This document shows, in pieces, positions 8,122 to 16,651 of a stretch of 64,000 nt of DNA. The translations under genes and the position numbers were made by a program. The notes beneath the pieces are model-generated. The model had not been told where the DNA came from. It did not search any database and worked only from the letters and a program-made list of their open reading frames with translations. The DNA comes from DATJPY01 sp035506135. GTDB taxonomy: Bacteria; Myxococcota_A; UBA9160; PR03. The stretch's first letter is position 1; each line of letters begins with the position of its first letter. The stretch is taken from the NCBI GenBank assembly GCA_035506135.1, contig DATJPY010000079.1, forward strand, positions 18,220 through 82,219, in the 5' to 3' direction.

Positions 8122-10329
8122 TCAGAGCATTCGGATGCGAGGGGCCGCTGCCCGTGCCAGGAGCGCCTGCGCGTCGGCGCCGTCCTCGGGGTGCCGGGCG
8201 TAGCCGAAGGCGAGCGCAGGGCGCGCATCGCCCTCTCCGTGATGCTTGCTCACGTGCTCGGCCACCGCGCGCGCGAGCTGCGCGACGGGCTCACTTCCGT
8301 GCGAGAGCGGGAGCAGGACGAGGATCCGGCCCTCCGACTCAACGGCGACGCCGCGCTCGCCGAGGTGGGCGCGCACGCCCTCGCCGGCGAGACGCAGCGC
8401 GCGCGCGGCGTCGGGCTGGACGCCACCTTCGATCGAGATCGAGACGATCGCGAAGCGGCTGCGCGCCGCGAGCTCGGCCTCGATCCGGGCCTCGAGCGGG
8501 TGCGGCGGACTGGCCTCCACCTCTGCGGGCGGCGCTGGCGCGGCGGCGCGCTCGAGCGCGTGTGCCGCGTAGCGCGCCAGCCGCTCGAGCCAGGCGCGTT
8601 CGTCGGCGTCGAACCCGAACGGAGCGGAGCCCGGCCCCGATCGGCGCCCGTAGACCGCGAGCGTTCCGAGGGGTGCTCCCGCTGCGATGAGCGGTGCGGC
8701 GAGCAGCGCATGCTCCTCGTCCGGACCGAGGTCGCGCTCACCGACGAGGGCTCCGCGCCGCAGCGCCTCGCGCGCGGCGGCGCGATCCAGCGCGAGCAGC
8801 TCCGCGCGCTCCGGATCGGAGGCGGGGCCGTCGTAGGAGCGGACCGGGAATCGCGTTCCGGCGCGCACGCGCACCACCGCGTGCACGGCGTCGAGGCCGA
8901 GCGCGCCCGACGCCGCGGCGAAGCGCGCGATCTCGTCGACATCCTGCAGCGCGAGCAGCCGCAGGGCCGCCTCGTGCAGGGCGTCGGCGCGGAGGCCGCG
9001 CGCGCGCGCGCGCTCCTCGCCGTCGATGCGCGCGAGCTCGCGCCCGGCCGTCGCCGCGATCTCCGCGAGCACCGGCTCGAGATCGACACGAGGTGCGCGC
9101 TCGCCCGCCTGCACGGCGAGCACGCCCGAGCCCGCGAGCGGGAGCGCCGCGTACACCAGGGCGTCGTCGCGTCGCAGCAGGACCGGTTCGCCGTCGCGGA
9201 GCACGCGCCCGTCGACCCCTTCACCCGGCGCCAGGCGAAGCGCGCCGGCCAGGGTGCCCCCCGCGTGCGAGCTCGCCGCCAGCCGCGCCTCGCCGTCCCC
9301 GGTCGGGCGGAGCCAGAGCGTCGCGCTGCCGCCGCCCGCGCGCTCCGCCGCGAGGCGGCAGAGAGCGGCCAGACGGGTGGACAGGGGCTCCGCCGCGGCC
9401 AGCCGCTCGCGGACCTCGCGCGCCGCCTCGTCGCACGCGAGCCGTCTCCGCCGCGCATCGGCCGCCACCGCGCGCCGAAGGAGCTGCGCGGCCGGCCGCG
9501 CGAACGCCTCGGCGAATCGCAGATCGGTGTCGTCGAAGAGATCGCCACGGGTCGGGTGGTGGAGGCAGAGGACGCCGGCTGTCGTCTCCTCGTCCCGGAG
9601 GGGAGCGATCAGCGCCGCCGCGACGTCGAATCGCTCGCGCGCCGCGGAGAAGCGCATGGGATCGATGGGGCCGCGCAGCAGCAGCGGACGCCCGAGCGCC
9701 GCCGCGCGCCCCGCCACGCCCTCGCCGGCCGGGCGCCGGGCGGCGGGCCAGAGCGTGGGCTCGAGCCCGACCGCGGCGCGCACGACCAGCTCGCCGGCCT
9801 CGAGCGCCAGCACCGAGCCGTGCGTCGCGCCCGTCGCCGCGAGCGCCGTCTCGAGGAGGCGCGCGCACAGCGCGTCGGGCTCGTCCGCGAGCGCGGCCGC
9901 GTCCGCGATCTCGCCGAGAGCGGTGAGCAGCTCCTCGCGCGGCGTGCGATCGGGCGCCGCGGCCGGGATCGGCTCGGGCGCCGGCGGCTGCGCGCCCTCG
10001 AGCCGCCACGCCAGACGGGCCGCGGCGGGCGTCAGCACCTCGAGGCCGCCGCCGACCAGGCTCGCGAAGCGCTCGCGGAAGGGCGGGGTGATGCCGGAGT
10101 CGATTGCGGCGTCGAGGGCGGGATCGCCCTCGAGCTCGAGCGGGTCGTCGGTGAGCGTCCGCTGCAGGAGCGCCGCGCAGGCGGGCTCGAGGAGTGCCAG
10201 CCGGCGCCGGAGCACGCGCGCCTCCGGATCGAACGCCGCAACGACCTCGAGGTCCGCGCGCGCACCGAGCGCCTGGAGGAGCGGCAGCACCTCCGGCGTG
10301 ACTCCGTACACGGCGATGCGGCGCCGCAT
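8122..10329 (-). CDS. Multi-GAF domain signalling protein
   Basis: A 735-residue soluble protein. After an N-terminal region that begins like a Rossmann strand (MRRRIAVYGVTPEVLPLLQALGA), at least two GAF-like modules can be traced. They lie at about residues 175-330 (ATGATHGSVLAL...GVAGRAAALGRPLLL) and 355-500 (GEGVDGRVLRDGEPVLL), with a degenerate third near 520-650. The C-terminus (FAIVSISIEGG to HPEDGADAQALLARA) resembles a degenerate GGDEF-like domain without a GGDEF motif. ATG 10329 follows GGGAGGA. It is the last gene of the valS-MglA run, so it may sense ligand or redox state for the neighbouring GTPase. That link is inference. Confidence 0.7.
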   Translation of the reverse strand: MRRRIAVYGVTPEVLPLLQALGARADLEVVAAFDPEARVLRRRLALLEPACAALLQRTLTDDPLELEGDPALDAAIDSGITPPFRERFASLVGGGLEVLTPAAARLAWRLEGAQPPAPEPIPAAAPDRTPREELLTALGEIADAAALADEPDALCARLLETALAATGATHGSVLALEAGELVVRAAVGLEPTLWPAARRPAGEGVAGRAAALGRPLLLRGPIDPMRFSAARERFDVAAALIAPLRDEETTAGVLCLHHPTRGDLFDDTDLRFAEAFARPAAQLLRRAVAADARRRRLACDEAAREVRERLAAAEPLSTRLAALCRLAAERAGGGSATLWLRPTGDGEARLAASSHAGGTLAGALRLAPGEGVDGRVLRDGEPVLLRRDDALVYAALPLAGSGVLAVQAGERAPRVDLEPVLAEIAATAGRELARIDGEERARARGLRADALHEAALRLLALQDVDEIARFAAASGALGLDAVHAVVRVRAGTRFPVRSYDGPASDPERAELLALDRAAAREALRRGALVGERDLGPDEEHALLAAPLIAAGAPLGTLAVYGRRSGPGSAPFGFDADERAWLERLARYAAHALERAAAPAPPAEVEASPPHPLEARIEAELAARSRFAIVSISIEGGVQPDAARALRLAGEGVRAHLGERGVAVESEGRILVLLPLSHGSEPVAQLARAVAEHVSKHHGEGDARPALAFGYARHPEDGADAQALLARAAAPRIRML

Positions 10330-10363
10330 TCCTCCCTCGCGGCATCCCGCAGCGCAGCCCGGC

Positions 10364-11551
10364 TCAGTCGAGCAGCGCCTCCAGCGAGATGGCGAGGCGG
10401 AAGCGTAGCTCGCGACCGTCGGGATCCGCGAGCGCGAGCGGCACGACCAGCGTCCGCGGGCCGGAGAGCTCCGCGCTCCCGGCAGCGACGAGCCGCCAGC
10501 CCGACGCCTCGCGCAGCTCGGAGGAGGCGCCCGCATCGGCGTGCAGCTCGTGCCAGGAGACGTCGAGCATGCCCTGGGCGCGCTCCACGGCGGCGTCGCG
10601 GGCGTCGAACGGATCCGCGTCGGCAGCGACCAGGGCGGCGGCGGCCAGATCGGGGATGGGTTGCTGAGCTGCTCGCTTCGCTTCTTGCTGAGCTGCTGCG
10701 CGTCCGTTGACTTCGCTCGGCTTCGCCTCGCTGCGCGCGATCGCTTCGCGCTCGCTTGCAGGATGATCCAGACGATCGCGTTGCCTCGGAGGCGGCGGGG
10801 GGGTTGGCTGCTGAGCTGCAGCGCGTCCCATCTGTGGACTTCGCTCGCTGCGCGCGCCCGCTTCGCGGGCGCTGGCCGATATTCCAGGCGCTCCGGTTGC
10901 CTCGGAAGTGACGGGGTCGGGTGCGGGGCGTCGCGGCGCGGTGGATGCGCGTGCGCTCGGGACGACGCCCTTCTCGCGCAGCGTGCGCACCACGCGCTTC
11001 GAGATGGTGGTGAGGGTCTGGAGCACGCCGGCGCCCTCGCTGGCGACGGCCTCGAAGACGGCGGCGCCGCGCACGTCGAGCTTCCGATGCAGCTCTTCGA
11101 GCACGTACGGGTCCGAGAGGTCCTGCTTGTTGTACTGCACGACCAGCGGGACCTGCTCGAGCGTGCGCCCGTAGGCGGCGAGCGCGCTCCGCAGCTCCTC
11201 GAAGGCGGCGACGTTCTCGTCGATGCGCTCGCGGCGCGCGTCGACCACGAAGACCACGCCGTCGACGCGGTCGAGAAGCTGCTTGCGGGTCGGCGCGTGC
11301 TCGCCCGCGCCCGGCACCGCGACGATCTGGATCCGCGTGCGCACCCCCGCGATCTCGCCGAGCTCGATCGGGAGCCGGTCGTAGCCCACGGTGGGATCGA
11401 GGCGGGTCGGCACCTGCTCGAGGCGCCCGCGGTGATCCGGTCGCAGCTTGGCGTGGATCGTGCGCAGGTTCGTCGACTTGCCCGAGCCCTCGATGCCCCA
11501 GTAGACGATCCGCGCGTTGACCTCCCCGCGCTCCGCGTTCGCCTCGGCCAT
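10364..11551 (-). CDS. MglA-like small GTPase with C-terminal extension
   Basis: A 395-residue protein. Residues 1-190 form a Ras-like G domain of the MglA type. Its motifs are G1 GIEGSGKST, a G3 region reading VAVPGAGEHAPTRKQLL and VDGVVFVVDARRERIDEN, and G4 NKQDL. MglA family GTPases switch cell polarity and pilus or gliding motility in myxobacteria. The family is normally about 195 residues; this protein adds a linker made largely of dispersed-repeat DNA (about 212-297) and a C-terminal domain of about 95 residues ending FRLAISLEALLD. The start overlaps the upstream stop as TGATG. No MglB/roadblock gene is adjacent. Confidence 0.85.
   Translation of the reverse strand: MAEANAERGEVNARIVYWGIEGSGKSTNLRTIHAKLRPDHRGRLEQVPTRLDPTVGYDRLPIELGEIAGVRTRIQIVAVPGAGEHAPTRKQLLDRVDGVVFVVDARRERIDENVAAFEELRSALAAYGRTLEQVPLVVQYNKQDLSDPYVLEELHRKLDVRGAAVFEAVASEGAGVLQTLTTISKRVVRTLREKGVVPSARASTAPRRPAPDPVTSEATGAPGISASAREAGARSERSPQMGRAAAQQPTPPPPPRQRDRLDHPASEREAIARSEAKPSEVNGRAAAQQEAKRAAQQPIPDLAAAALVAADADPFDARDAAVERAQGMLDVSWHELHADAGASSELREASGWRLVAAGSAELSGPRTLVVPLALADPDGRELRFRLAISLEALLD
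10661..10916 (-). repeat. Dispersed repeat copy B: two full units plus a fragment in the GTPase linker
   Basis: TTGCTGAGCTGCT occurs at 10661 (fragment only). It recurs at 10685, where it opens a unit of about 119 bp ending at 10803. A second unit runs 10804-10916. Both contain the ACTTCGCTCG core, a CGCTGCGCGC segment and the terminal TTGCCTCGGA block. The second unit has an 8-bp hairpin GCGCCCGC-TTC-GCGGGCGC at 10853-10871. In protein the units read ARSEAKPSEVNGRAAAQQ and GARSERSPQMGRAAAQQ, so they are translated in two different frames of the same orientation. Confidence 0.85.
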
Positions 11552-12636
11552 CACTTCCCCTTCCTCTGCAGCAGCCGCCGCGCGTGCGTCGCCACGGCGG
11601 ACGAGACCTCCTTGCTCTTCATGAGCGAGCGCAGGTCGCGCTCCTGGAGGTAGTTCAGGAACTTGATCGCGGTCTGCTGCGGCGTCTTCGGGTTGCTCGC
11701 CAGCGCGAGCTTGACCTGATAGCCGCGCGTCCACTCCCGGTTCGATGAGATGATGCGCAACACATCGTCGCTCACGTTGCGGGCCTTCGCGAAGGCCACG
11801 ACCTCCTGCTCCTGCACCTTCGGGCTCCGCACCGCCGCGGCCGCCACCAGCTTGTTGCGGTCGCGCACCAGGAGCGAGCGCGCCTCCTGGTTGCCCAGGC
11901 GGGCGAGCTTGATCTTGTCGAAAACCGACATCTTCTGCACCAGGGCGTGGAGGTTCTTGGTGGCCTCCTCGTCGAGCGGCGCGCCGCTGTCCACGACGAG
12001 CTCCTGCGCGAAGCCCGAGACGTCCTCGCCGAGCACGGCGTTCAGCACCGCTCGCGCCTCGGCGTCGTTGACCGGCGCCGGGGGCGGCAGCACGTCGCCG
12101 TCGAGGTCGTCGACGACCTCCTCGGCGCGGCGCTCGAGGCCGAGGAAGCCGAGGATGCGGTCGATCACCGCGCGGCCGGTGAGCGGATTCTGGCCGAGGG
12201 CGTCGACGATCTCCGGGCAGCGCAGCATGCGCTCCTGGTTGTTCGACACGATCTCGACGACGCGCCGGTGCGGGAGGCCGGCAAGGAACGCGACGGTGGC
12301 GTCGTCGGCGGCCGCGTTCAGCGCGATTGCCTCGAGGCGCTCGGGCAGGTCGCGGAATGCGTGCGCGCAGTAGGAGAGCACCGCGGGGTGGGCCGCTCCC
12401 CCCAGCGCGGCGGACATCACGGTGTCCGGCAGCCGCTCGATGCTCTTCTGGGCGCGCTCCTTGACGGGCGCCTCGGCGTCGTGCGCCAGGACGAAGAGCA
12501 CGGTGAGCAGCTCGACCGGCGGCAGCGGCAGAGCGCCCGACGCGGCGAGCAGGCGCACGTCGAGCGGCGCGTCGCGCCGCACGTAGCGCTCCGCCTCCGG
12601 CGACAGGACGAGCCGGATCTTGTGCTTCCCGCTCAC
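11551..12636 (-). CDS. Conserved alpha-helical repeat protein of unknown function
   Basis: A 361-residue soluble protein, almost entirely helical and HEAT-like in pattern. It has a conserved-looking C-terminal part: KVQEQEVVAFAKARNVSDDV, IISSNREWTRGYQVK, ALASNPKTPQQTAIKFL. Proteins of this appearance occur next to MglA-like GTPases in deltaproteobacterial-type genomes (recollection, not checked), so it is a plausible effector or regulator of the downstream GTPase. The start is GTG at 12636, and the stop overlaps the GTPase ATG. No catalytic motif or signal peptide is visible. Confidence 0.75.
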   Translation of the reverse strand: MSGKHKIRLVLSPEAERYVRRDAPLDVRLLAASGALPLPPVELLTVLFVLAHDAEAPVKERAQKSIERLPDTVMSAALGGAAHPAVLSYCAHAFRDLPERLEAIALNAAADDATVAFLAGLPHRRVVEIVSNNQERMLRCPEIVDALGQNPLTGRAVIDRILGFLGLERRAEEVVDDLDGDVLPPPAPVNDAEARAVLNAVLGEDVSGFAQELVVDSGAPLDEEATKNLHALVQKMSVFDKIKLARLGNQEARSLLVRDRNKLVAAAAVRSPKVQEQEVVAFAKARNVSDDVLRIISSNREWTRGYQVKLALASNPKTPQQTAIKFLNYLQERDLRSLMKSKEVSSAVATHARRLLQRKGK

Positions 12637-12670
12637 GCCCGGCGCTGCCCCCCTCCGACGCGCCTCCGGC

Positions 12671-14722
12671 TCAGGACTCGCCGCCTGCCGACGCCTTGGC
12701 TTCCTCGATGATCTTGTCCCGGAACGCGGCCGGAACCTCTTCGTAGTGCGCGAACGCCATCTGGAAGGCGCCCTTGCCCCCCGTGAGGCTCGTCAGCACG
12801 CTCGCGTACTCCAGCATTTCGGCCATGGGGACTTGCGCCTTGATCACCGAAGTCGAGCCGAGCTGGTCGGTGGCCTGCACGCGGCCCCGGCGGCTGTTCA
12901 GATCGCCGATCACGTCGCCCATGTGCTCGTCCGGAGCCGAGACCTCGACGTGCATCACCGGCTCCAGCAGGGTCGGCCGGGCCTGCTCGGCGGCCGCCTT
13001 GAAGCCGAACGAGCCCGCGAGCTTGAAGGCCATCTCGTTCGAGTCGACCGGGTGGTGCTTCCCGTCGATGCATCGCACCCGGATGTCCACCACCGGGAAG
13101 CCGGCCAGCGGTCCGTGGTGGAGGGCCTCCGCGACCCCCTTCTCGACCGCGGGGATCAGGTTGCGCGGGATGGCGCCGCCCACGATCTCGTCGACGAACT
13201 CGAAGCCTGCCCCGCGGGGCATGGGCTCGATGGAGAGGTAGCAGACTCCGAACATGCCCTTCCCGCCGGTCTGCTTCTTGAGCTTGCCCTCCACGTTCTC
13301 GACCTTGCGCGTGATCGTCTCGCGGTAGGGCACCTTGGGGCGCTGGAGGTCGATCTCCAGGCTGAACATCCGCTTGAGCCGCTCGGCGGCGATCCGGATG
13401 TGGAGCTCGCCCATGCCGGTGAGCAGGAACTGCCCGGTGTTGGGATCGCGGTCGACGTGGAGCGTCGGGTCCTCCTCCACGAGGCGCGCGAGCGAGGAGA
13501 AGAGCTTGTCCTCGTCGCCCTTGGAGCGGGCGGCGATCGCGTAGGCGAGCACGCCGCGCGGGATCGGGATCGCTGCGAGCTTGACGCCGCCCTTCTCGGC
13601 GCAGAGGGCGTGCCCGGTGTGGACGTCCTTCAGCTTCGCCACCGCGACCACGTCTCCCGGGCCCGCTTCGGGGACCTCGACGTGCTCGTGGCCGCGCAGC
13701 AGCAGGAGCTTGCCGAGGCGCTGCCGCGAGCCGTTCGTCGCGTTCAGCACCGAGGTGTCCGCGTGCAGGCTCCCGGACACCACGCGGAAGACCGACAGCA
13801 GCCCGGCGTAGCGGTCGATCACCGTCTTGAAGACGAGTGCGGCGAAGGGCGCGTCCGGGCGGGCCGGCACGGGCGTCTCGGACTCGGCGGCGTGCCAGGG
13901 CCGCGCATCGGGCGGCGAGGGGAGGATCTCGGCGATCGCGCGCAGGACGGGCTCGATCCCGATCGCGCGCGCCGCCGAGCCCGCGAAGACCGGGACCCGC
14001 TTGCCGCTGCGCACGCCGGCAACGAGCCCGGCGAGTACCTCCTCGTCGGAGAGCGGGTTGCCCTCGAGGTACTTCTCGAGCAGCGCGTCGTCGCACTCGG
14101 CCACCGACTCGACGAGCTGCAGGCGCGCCGCCTCCGCCTCGTCGGCGAGCGCGGCCGGGATCTCGCCGGCTCCCTTGTCTCCGATCGCCTTCATGGCGAG
14201 CAGGTCGATGACGCCCGCGCCGCCCGGAATCGGCATCGTGAGCACGATCGGGCTGGCCTCCATCTTCGCGAGCGACTCGACGGCGACGTCGAAGTCCGCG
14301 CGGTCGCGGTCGATGCCGTTCACGAAGGCGATCACGGAGAGGCCGAGGCCGCGCGCCGTCCTCCACATCCGCTCGGTGCCGACCTTGGCGCCGTCGACCG
14401 CCGAGACCACCAGGATCGCGGCGTCGAGCGCGTGCAGCGCGAGCTGGCCGTCGCTCTGGAAGTTCGGATCGCCCGGCGTGTCGACCAGCGTCAGGTGCTT
14501 GCCCGCCCAGTCGAAGGCATACACGGAGGTACCGACGGTGCTCCCCTGCCGCTCCTTCTCCTCGGGCAGCGTGGTGAGCACCGAGGTTCCTGCCGTCACG
14601 CTGCCGAGGGTCGGGATCGCCCCGGCCTTGAAGAGCAGCGCCTCGCCGAGCGACGTCTTGCCGTCGGCGGAGTGACCGACCAGGGCGAAGTTGCGGGTGT
14701 CGGCGGCGGCGACGTCCTTCAT
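12671..14722 (-). CDS. EF-G-like translation factor (FusA2-type paralogue)
   Basis: A 683-residue protein with all EF-G domains in order, 10-20 residues shorter than standard EF-G. The G domain departs from true EF-G. G1 is GHSADGKTSL. G3 reads DTPGDPNF where EF-G has DTPGHVDF, so the catalytic histidine position is aspartate. G4 reads NGIDRDRADF instead of NKMDR. Domains III-V retain PTLHVDRDPNTGQFLLTGMG, ELHIRI and the domain IV loop GGAIPRNLIPAVEKGV. Such paralogues are known as FusA2 or EF-G-like proteins; role uncertain. The ATG overlaps the coaX stop (ATGA). Confidence 0.88.
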   Translation of the reverse strand: MKDVAAADTRNFALVGHSADGKTSLGEALLFKAGAIPTLGSVTAGTSVLTTLPEEKERQGSTVGTSVYAFDWAGKHLTLVDTPGDPNFQSDGQLALHALDAAILVVSAVDGAKVGTERMWRTARGLGLSVIAFVNGIDRDRADFDVAVESLAKMEASPIVLTMPIPGGAGVIDLLAMKAIGDKGAGEIPAALADEAEAARLQLVESVAECDDALLEKYLEGNPLSDEEVLAGLVAGVRSGKRVPVFAGSAARAIGIEPVLRAIAEILPSPPDARPWHAAESETPVPARPDAPFAALVFKTVIDRYAGLLSVFRVVSGSLHADTSVLNATNGSRQRLGKLLLLRGHEHVEVPEAGPGDVVAVAKLKDVHTGHALCAEKGGVKLAAIPIPRGVLAYAIAARSKGDEDKLFSSLARLVEEDPTLHVDRDPNTGQFLLTGMGELHIRIAAERLKRMFSLEIDLQRPKVPYRETITRKVENVEGKLKKQTGGKGMFGVCYLSIEPMPRGAGFEFVDEIVGGAIPRNLIPAVEKGVAEALHHGPLAGFPVVDIRVRCIDGKHHPVDSNEMAFKLAGSFGFKAAAEQARPTLLEPVMHVEVSAPDEHMGDVIGDLNSRRGRVQATDQLGSTSVIKAQVPMAEMLEYASVLTSLTGGKGAFQMAFAHYEEVPAAFRDKIIEEAKASAGGES

Positions 14723-15546
14723 GGCTGCCTCTCCTTGCGCGGCACCTCGCCGCGGTGGGTGCGGTTCCTCTCGAAGATCATGCGAAGGCCCTCGAGCGTG
14801 AGGAAGGGCTCGACCCGCTCGATCGTCTGGCTCTCGCTCGCCACGCGCCCGGCGAGCCCCCCGGTCGCGATCACGCGCGCGTCGGCCCCGAGCTCGGTCC
14901 GGATGCGGCCGACCATCGAGTCGACCATGCCGGCATAGCCGAACAGCATCCCGGACTGCACCGACTGCGCGGTGGTCTTGCCGATCACCGACCGCGGGCG
15001 CGCCAGCTCGACGCGGTGGAGCATGGCGGCGCGCTCGAAAAGCGCCTCCATGGCGACGTGGATGCCGGGGAAGATCGCGCCGCCCAGGTACTCGCCCTTG
15101 TCGGAGACGCAGTCGAAGGTGGTGGCGGTGCCGAAGTCGACGGCGATCACCGGACCGCCCATCAGCTCGAAGGCCGCGACCGCGTTCACCACCCGGTCGG
15201 CACCGACCTCGCGCGGGTTCTCGTAGCGGACCGGCATCCCGGTCTTGATGCCGGGGCCGACGACCAGCGGCGGGTGATCGAAGAGCTTGGTCGAGACGCG
15301 CTCCCAGATCGGCAGCAGCGGCGGCACGACGCTCGAGATGATGACGTCGGCGACGCGGCGGCTGTCGAGATGGGCCTGCTCGAAGAGCGCCCGCAGCGTG
15401 ATGGCCACCTCGTCCGACGTCTGCCCGCGGTGCGTCGCGAGTCGCCAGTGCTCGCCGAGCCGCCCCTCGCCGGTCGCGTAGTCGAACGTGCCCAGCGTGA
15501 CGTTGGTGTTGCCGATATCGATCGCGAGCAGGATGGACGCACTCAC
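14719..15546 (-). CDS. coaX: Type III pantothenate kinase
   Basis: A 275-residue CoaX, which phosphorylates pantothenate in the first step of CoA synthesis. The phosphate loop LLAIDIGNTNVTLG is at residues 6-19. REVGADRVVNAVAAF, IAVDFGTATTFD and GGAIFPGI follow as expected. The GTG at 15546 overlaps the TGA of a 36-codon leader reading frame that is a duplicated 5' end of coaX joined to repeat DNA (see 15543-15653). BirA/CoaX adjacency is common. coaD and coaBC lie 29-31 kb away in the same window. Confidence 0.93.
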   Translation of the reverse strand: MSASILLAIDIGNTNVTLGTFDYATGEGRLGEHWRLATHRGQTSDEVAITLRALFEQAHLDSRRVADVIISSVVPPLLPIWERVSTKLFDHPPLVVGPGIKTGMPVRYENPREVGADRVVNAVAAFELMGGPVIAVDFGTATTFDCVSDKGEYLGGAIFPGIHVAMEALFERAAMLHRVELARPRSVIGKTTAQSVQSGMLFGYAGMVDSMVGRIRTELGADARVIATGGLAGRVASESQTIERVEPFLTLEGLRMIFERNRTHRGEVPRKERQP

Positions 15547-15653
15547 GCTGGAGTCCCCTCCATCCCGATGAACTTCGCTCGCCTGCGGCTCGCTGCGCGC
15601 CGCCTTCGGCGGCTTGCGCCGATATCGATCGCGAGCAGGATCGGCGCGCTCAC
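15511..15653 (-). repeat. Dispersed repeat copy C flanked by a 24-36 bp direct duplication
   Basis: GCCGATATCGATCGCGAGCA plus four more bases (24 bp) occurs at 15511-15534 and again at 15618-15641. The match extends to 36 bp with three mismatches (to 15546 and 15653). Offset between copies is 107 bp. Between them, at about 15567-15617, lies the repeat core GATGAACTTCGCTCGCCTGC followed by the hairpin GCCGCC-TTC-GGCGGC (15600-15614). Confidence 0.85.
15543..15653 (-). pseudogene. Duplicated 5' end of coaX fused to repeat DNA (leader reading frame)
   Basis: A GTG at 15653 overlaps the birA TGA and starts VSAPILLAIDIG, almost the same as the functional coaX start (MSASILLAIDIG). After codon 12 the frame enters dispersed-repeat sequence (ASRRRRRAASRRRAKFI) and stops at 15543-15545. 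There it overlaps the present coaX GTG in the same GTGA arrangement. The simplest reading is that an insertion with target duplication cut off the old coaX start and rebuilt it downstream. The leader may still be translated and couple birA to coaX. Confidence 0.75.
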
Positions 15654-16651
15654 CGGGGCTCCTCCTTCGCGATCGTCACGTCGCCTGCGACCACCCGCTC
15701 GCGCACACCGTCGCTCCGCTCCAGCAGGAGCGCGCCGTCGCCGTCGACCCCGAGCGCGAGCCCGTCGAGCGTCATCCCGCCGGTGTCGACCACGCGAATG
15801 CGCCGGCCGCGCATCCGGAAGCGCGCCTCGAAGGCCGGGCGCACGCCCTCGAAGCCCGCTTCGGCGTGACGGTCGAGCACCTCCTCGAGGGTATCGTAGA
15901 GGCGGGCCGCGAAGCCCACCCGATCGACGGTGCGGCCGGCGTGCGCCGAGAGGCTCGTGGCGAGTCTGCGGAACTCGGGCGGAAAGGCCTCGCGCGCCAC
16001 GTTCAGGTTCACCCCGATCCCGAGGATCAGGAAGCGCACCCGGGTCGCCTCGCTGGTCATCTCCATCAGGATGCCCGAGGTCTTGAGCCCGCCGAGCAGC
16101 ACGTCGTTCGGCCACTTGATCTCGACGGCGTCGGGATCGCCGACCTCCGCGGCCACCGCGTCGGCGACGGCCACGGCGGCCGCCAGGATGGTCGTCGGCG
16201 CGCGCGCGGTGTCGAGCGCGGGGCGCAGCACGACCGAGGTGTAGAGGTTCAGGTGGGCGGGCGAGAAGAAGGAGCGGCCGAGCCGCCCGCGCCCCGCCGT
16301 CTGGCCCTCGGCGACCACCGTCGCCCCGTGCGGCGCACCGGACCGCGCCAGCGCCGCGGCCTCGCGGTTGGTCGAGTCGGTGGTCTCGAGCCAGCGGTAC
16401 TCGCGCGCCAGCCAGCGCGTGTGCAGGCGCGGCTGCACCTCCTCGGGATACAGGCGATCGGGCGCACCGGCGAGCCGGTAGCCGCCGCCCGGCTCGCCCT
16501 CGATCTCGTAGCCGAGGTCGCGCAGCGCCTCGACGTGCTTCCAGACCTGCGCGCGCGTCACGCCGAGCCCGCGCGAGAGATCCTCACCGGAGAGCGGGGC
16601 CGCTCGGGCCTGGCGCAGCGCGACGAGGACCCGCGCAGCGCCCGCGTTCAT
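15650..16651 (-). CDS. birA: Biotin-protein ligase / biotin operon repressor
   Basis: A 333-residue BirA with both halves. An N-terminal winged helix (LSGEDLSRGLGVTRAQVWKH, residues about 20-60) indicates repressor ability. The ligase domain carries DSTNREA, EGQTAGRGRLGR, the catalytic KWPNDVLL and GILMEM segments, and a C-terminal SH3-like domain. It activates biotin as biotinyl-AMP and attaches it to carboxylase lysines. ATG 16651 overlaps the nadC stop (ATGA), and its stop overlaps the leader frame before coaX. No biotin synthesis gene is in the window, so any operator is elsewhere. Confidence 0.93.
   Translation of the reverse strand: MNAGAARVLVALRQARAAPLSGEDLSRGLGVTRAQVWKHVEALRDLGYEIEGEPGGGYRLAGAPDRLYPEEVQPRLHTRWLAREYRWLETTDSTNREAAALARSGAPHGATVVAEGQTAGRGRLGRSFFSPAHLNLYTSVVLRPALDTARAPTTILAAAVAVADAVAAEVGDPDAVEIKWPNDVLLGGLKTSGILMEMTSEATRVRFLILGIGVNLNVAREAFPPEFRRLATSLSAHAGRTVDRVGFAARLYDTLEEVLDRHAEAGFEGVRPAFEARFRMRGRRIRVVDTGGMTLDGLALGVDGDGALLLERSDGVRERVVAGDVTIAKEEPR

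Noticed and set aside
7129..10710. 1193-codon plus-strand open frame
   Set aside because: It is antisense to the GAF gene and overlaps ald and the deacetylase in another frame; composition is Arg/Ala-rich as expected for a shadow frame in high-GC DNA.
10661..10916. CRISPR-like or satellite array
   Set aside because: Units are imperfect, of variable spacing, lack unique spacers, stay in frame within a protein, and recur singly at other loci.
15543..16115. 190-codon minus-strand frame covering part of birA
   Set aside because: Only its last 36 codons, after the birA stop, are meaningful (duplicated coaX start); the rest is out of frame with birA.
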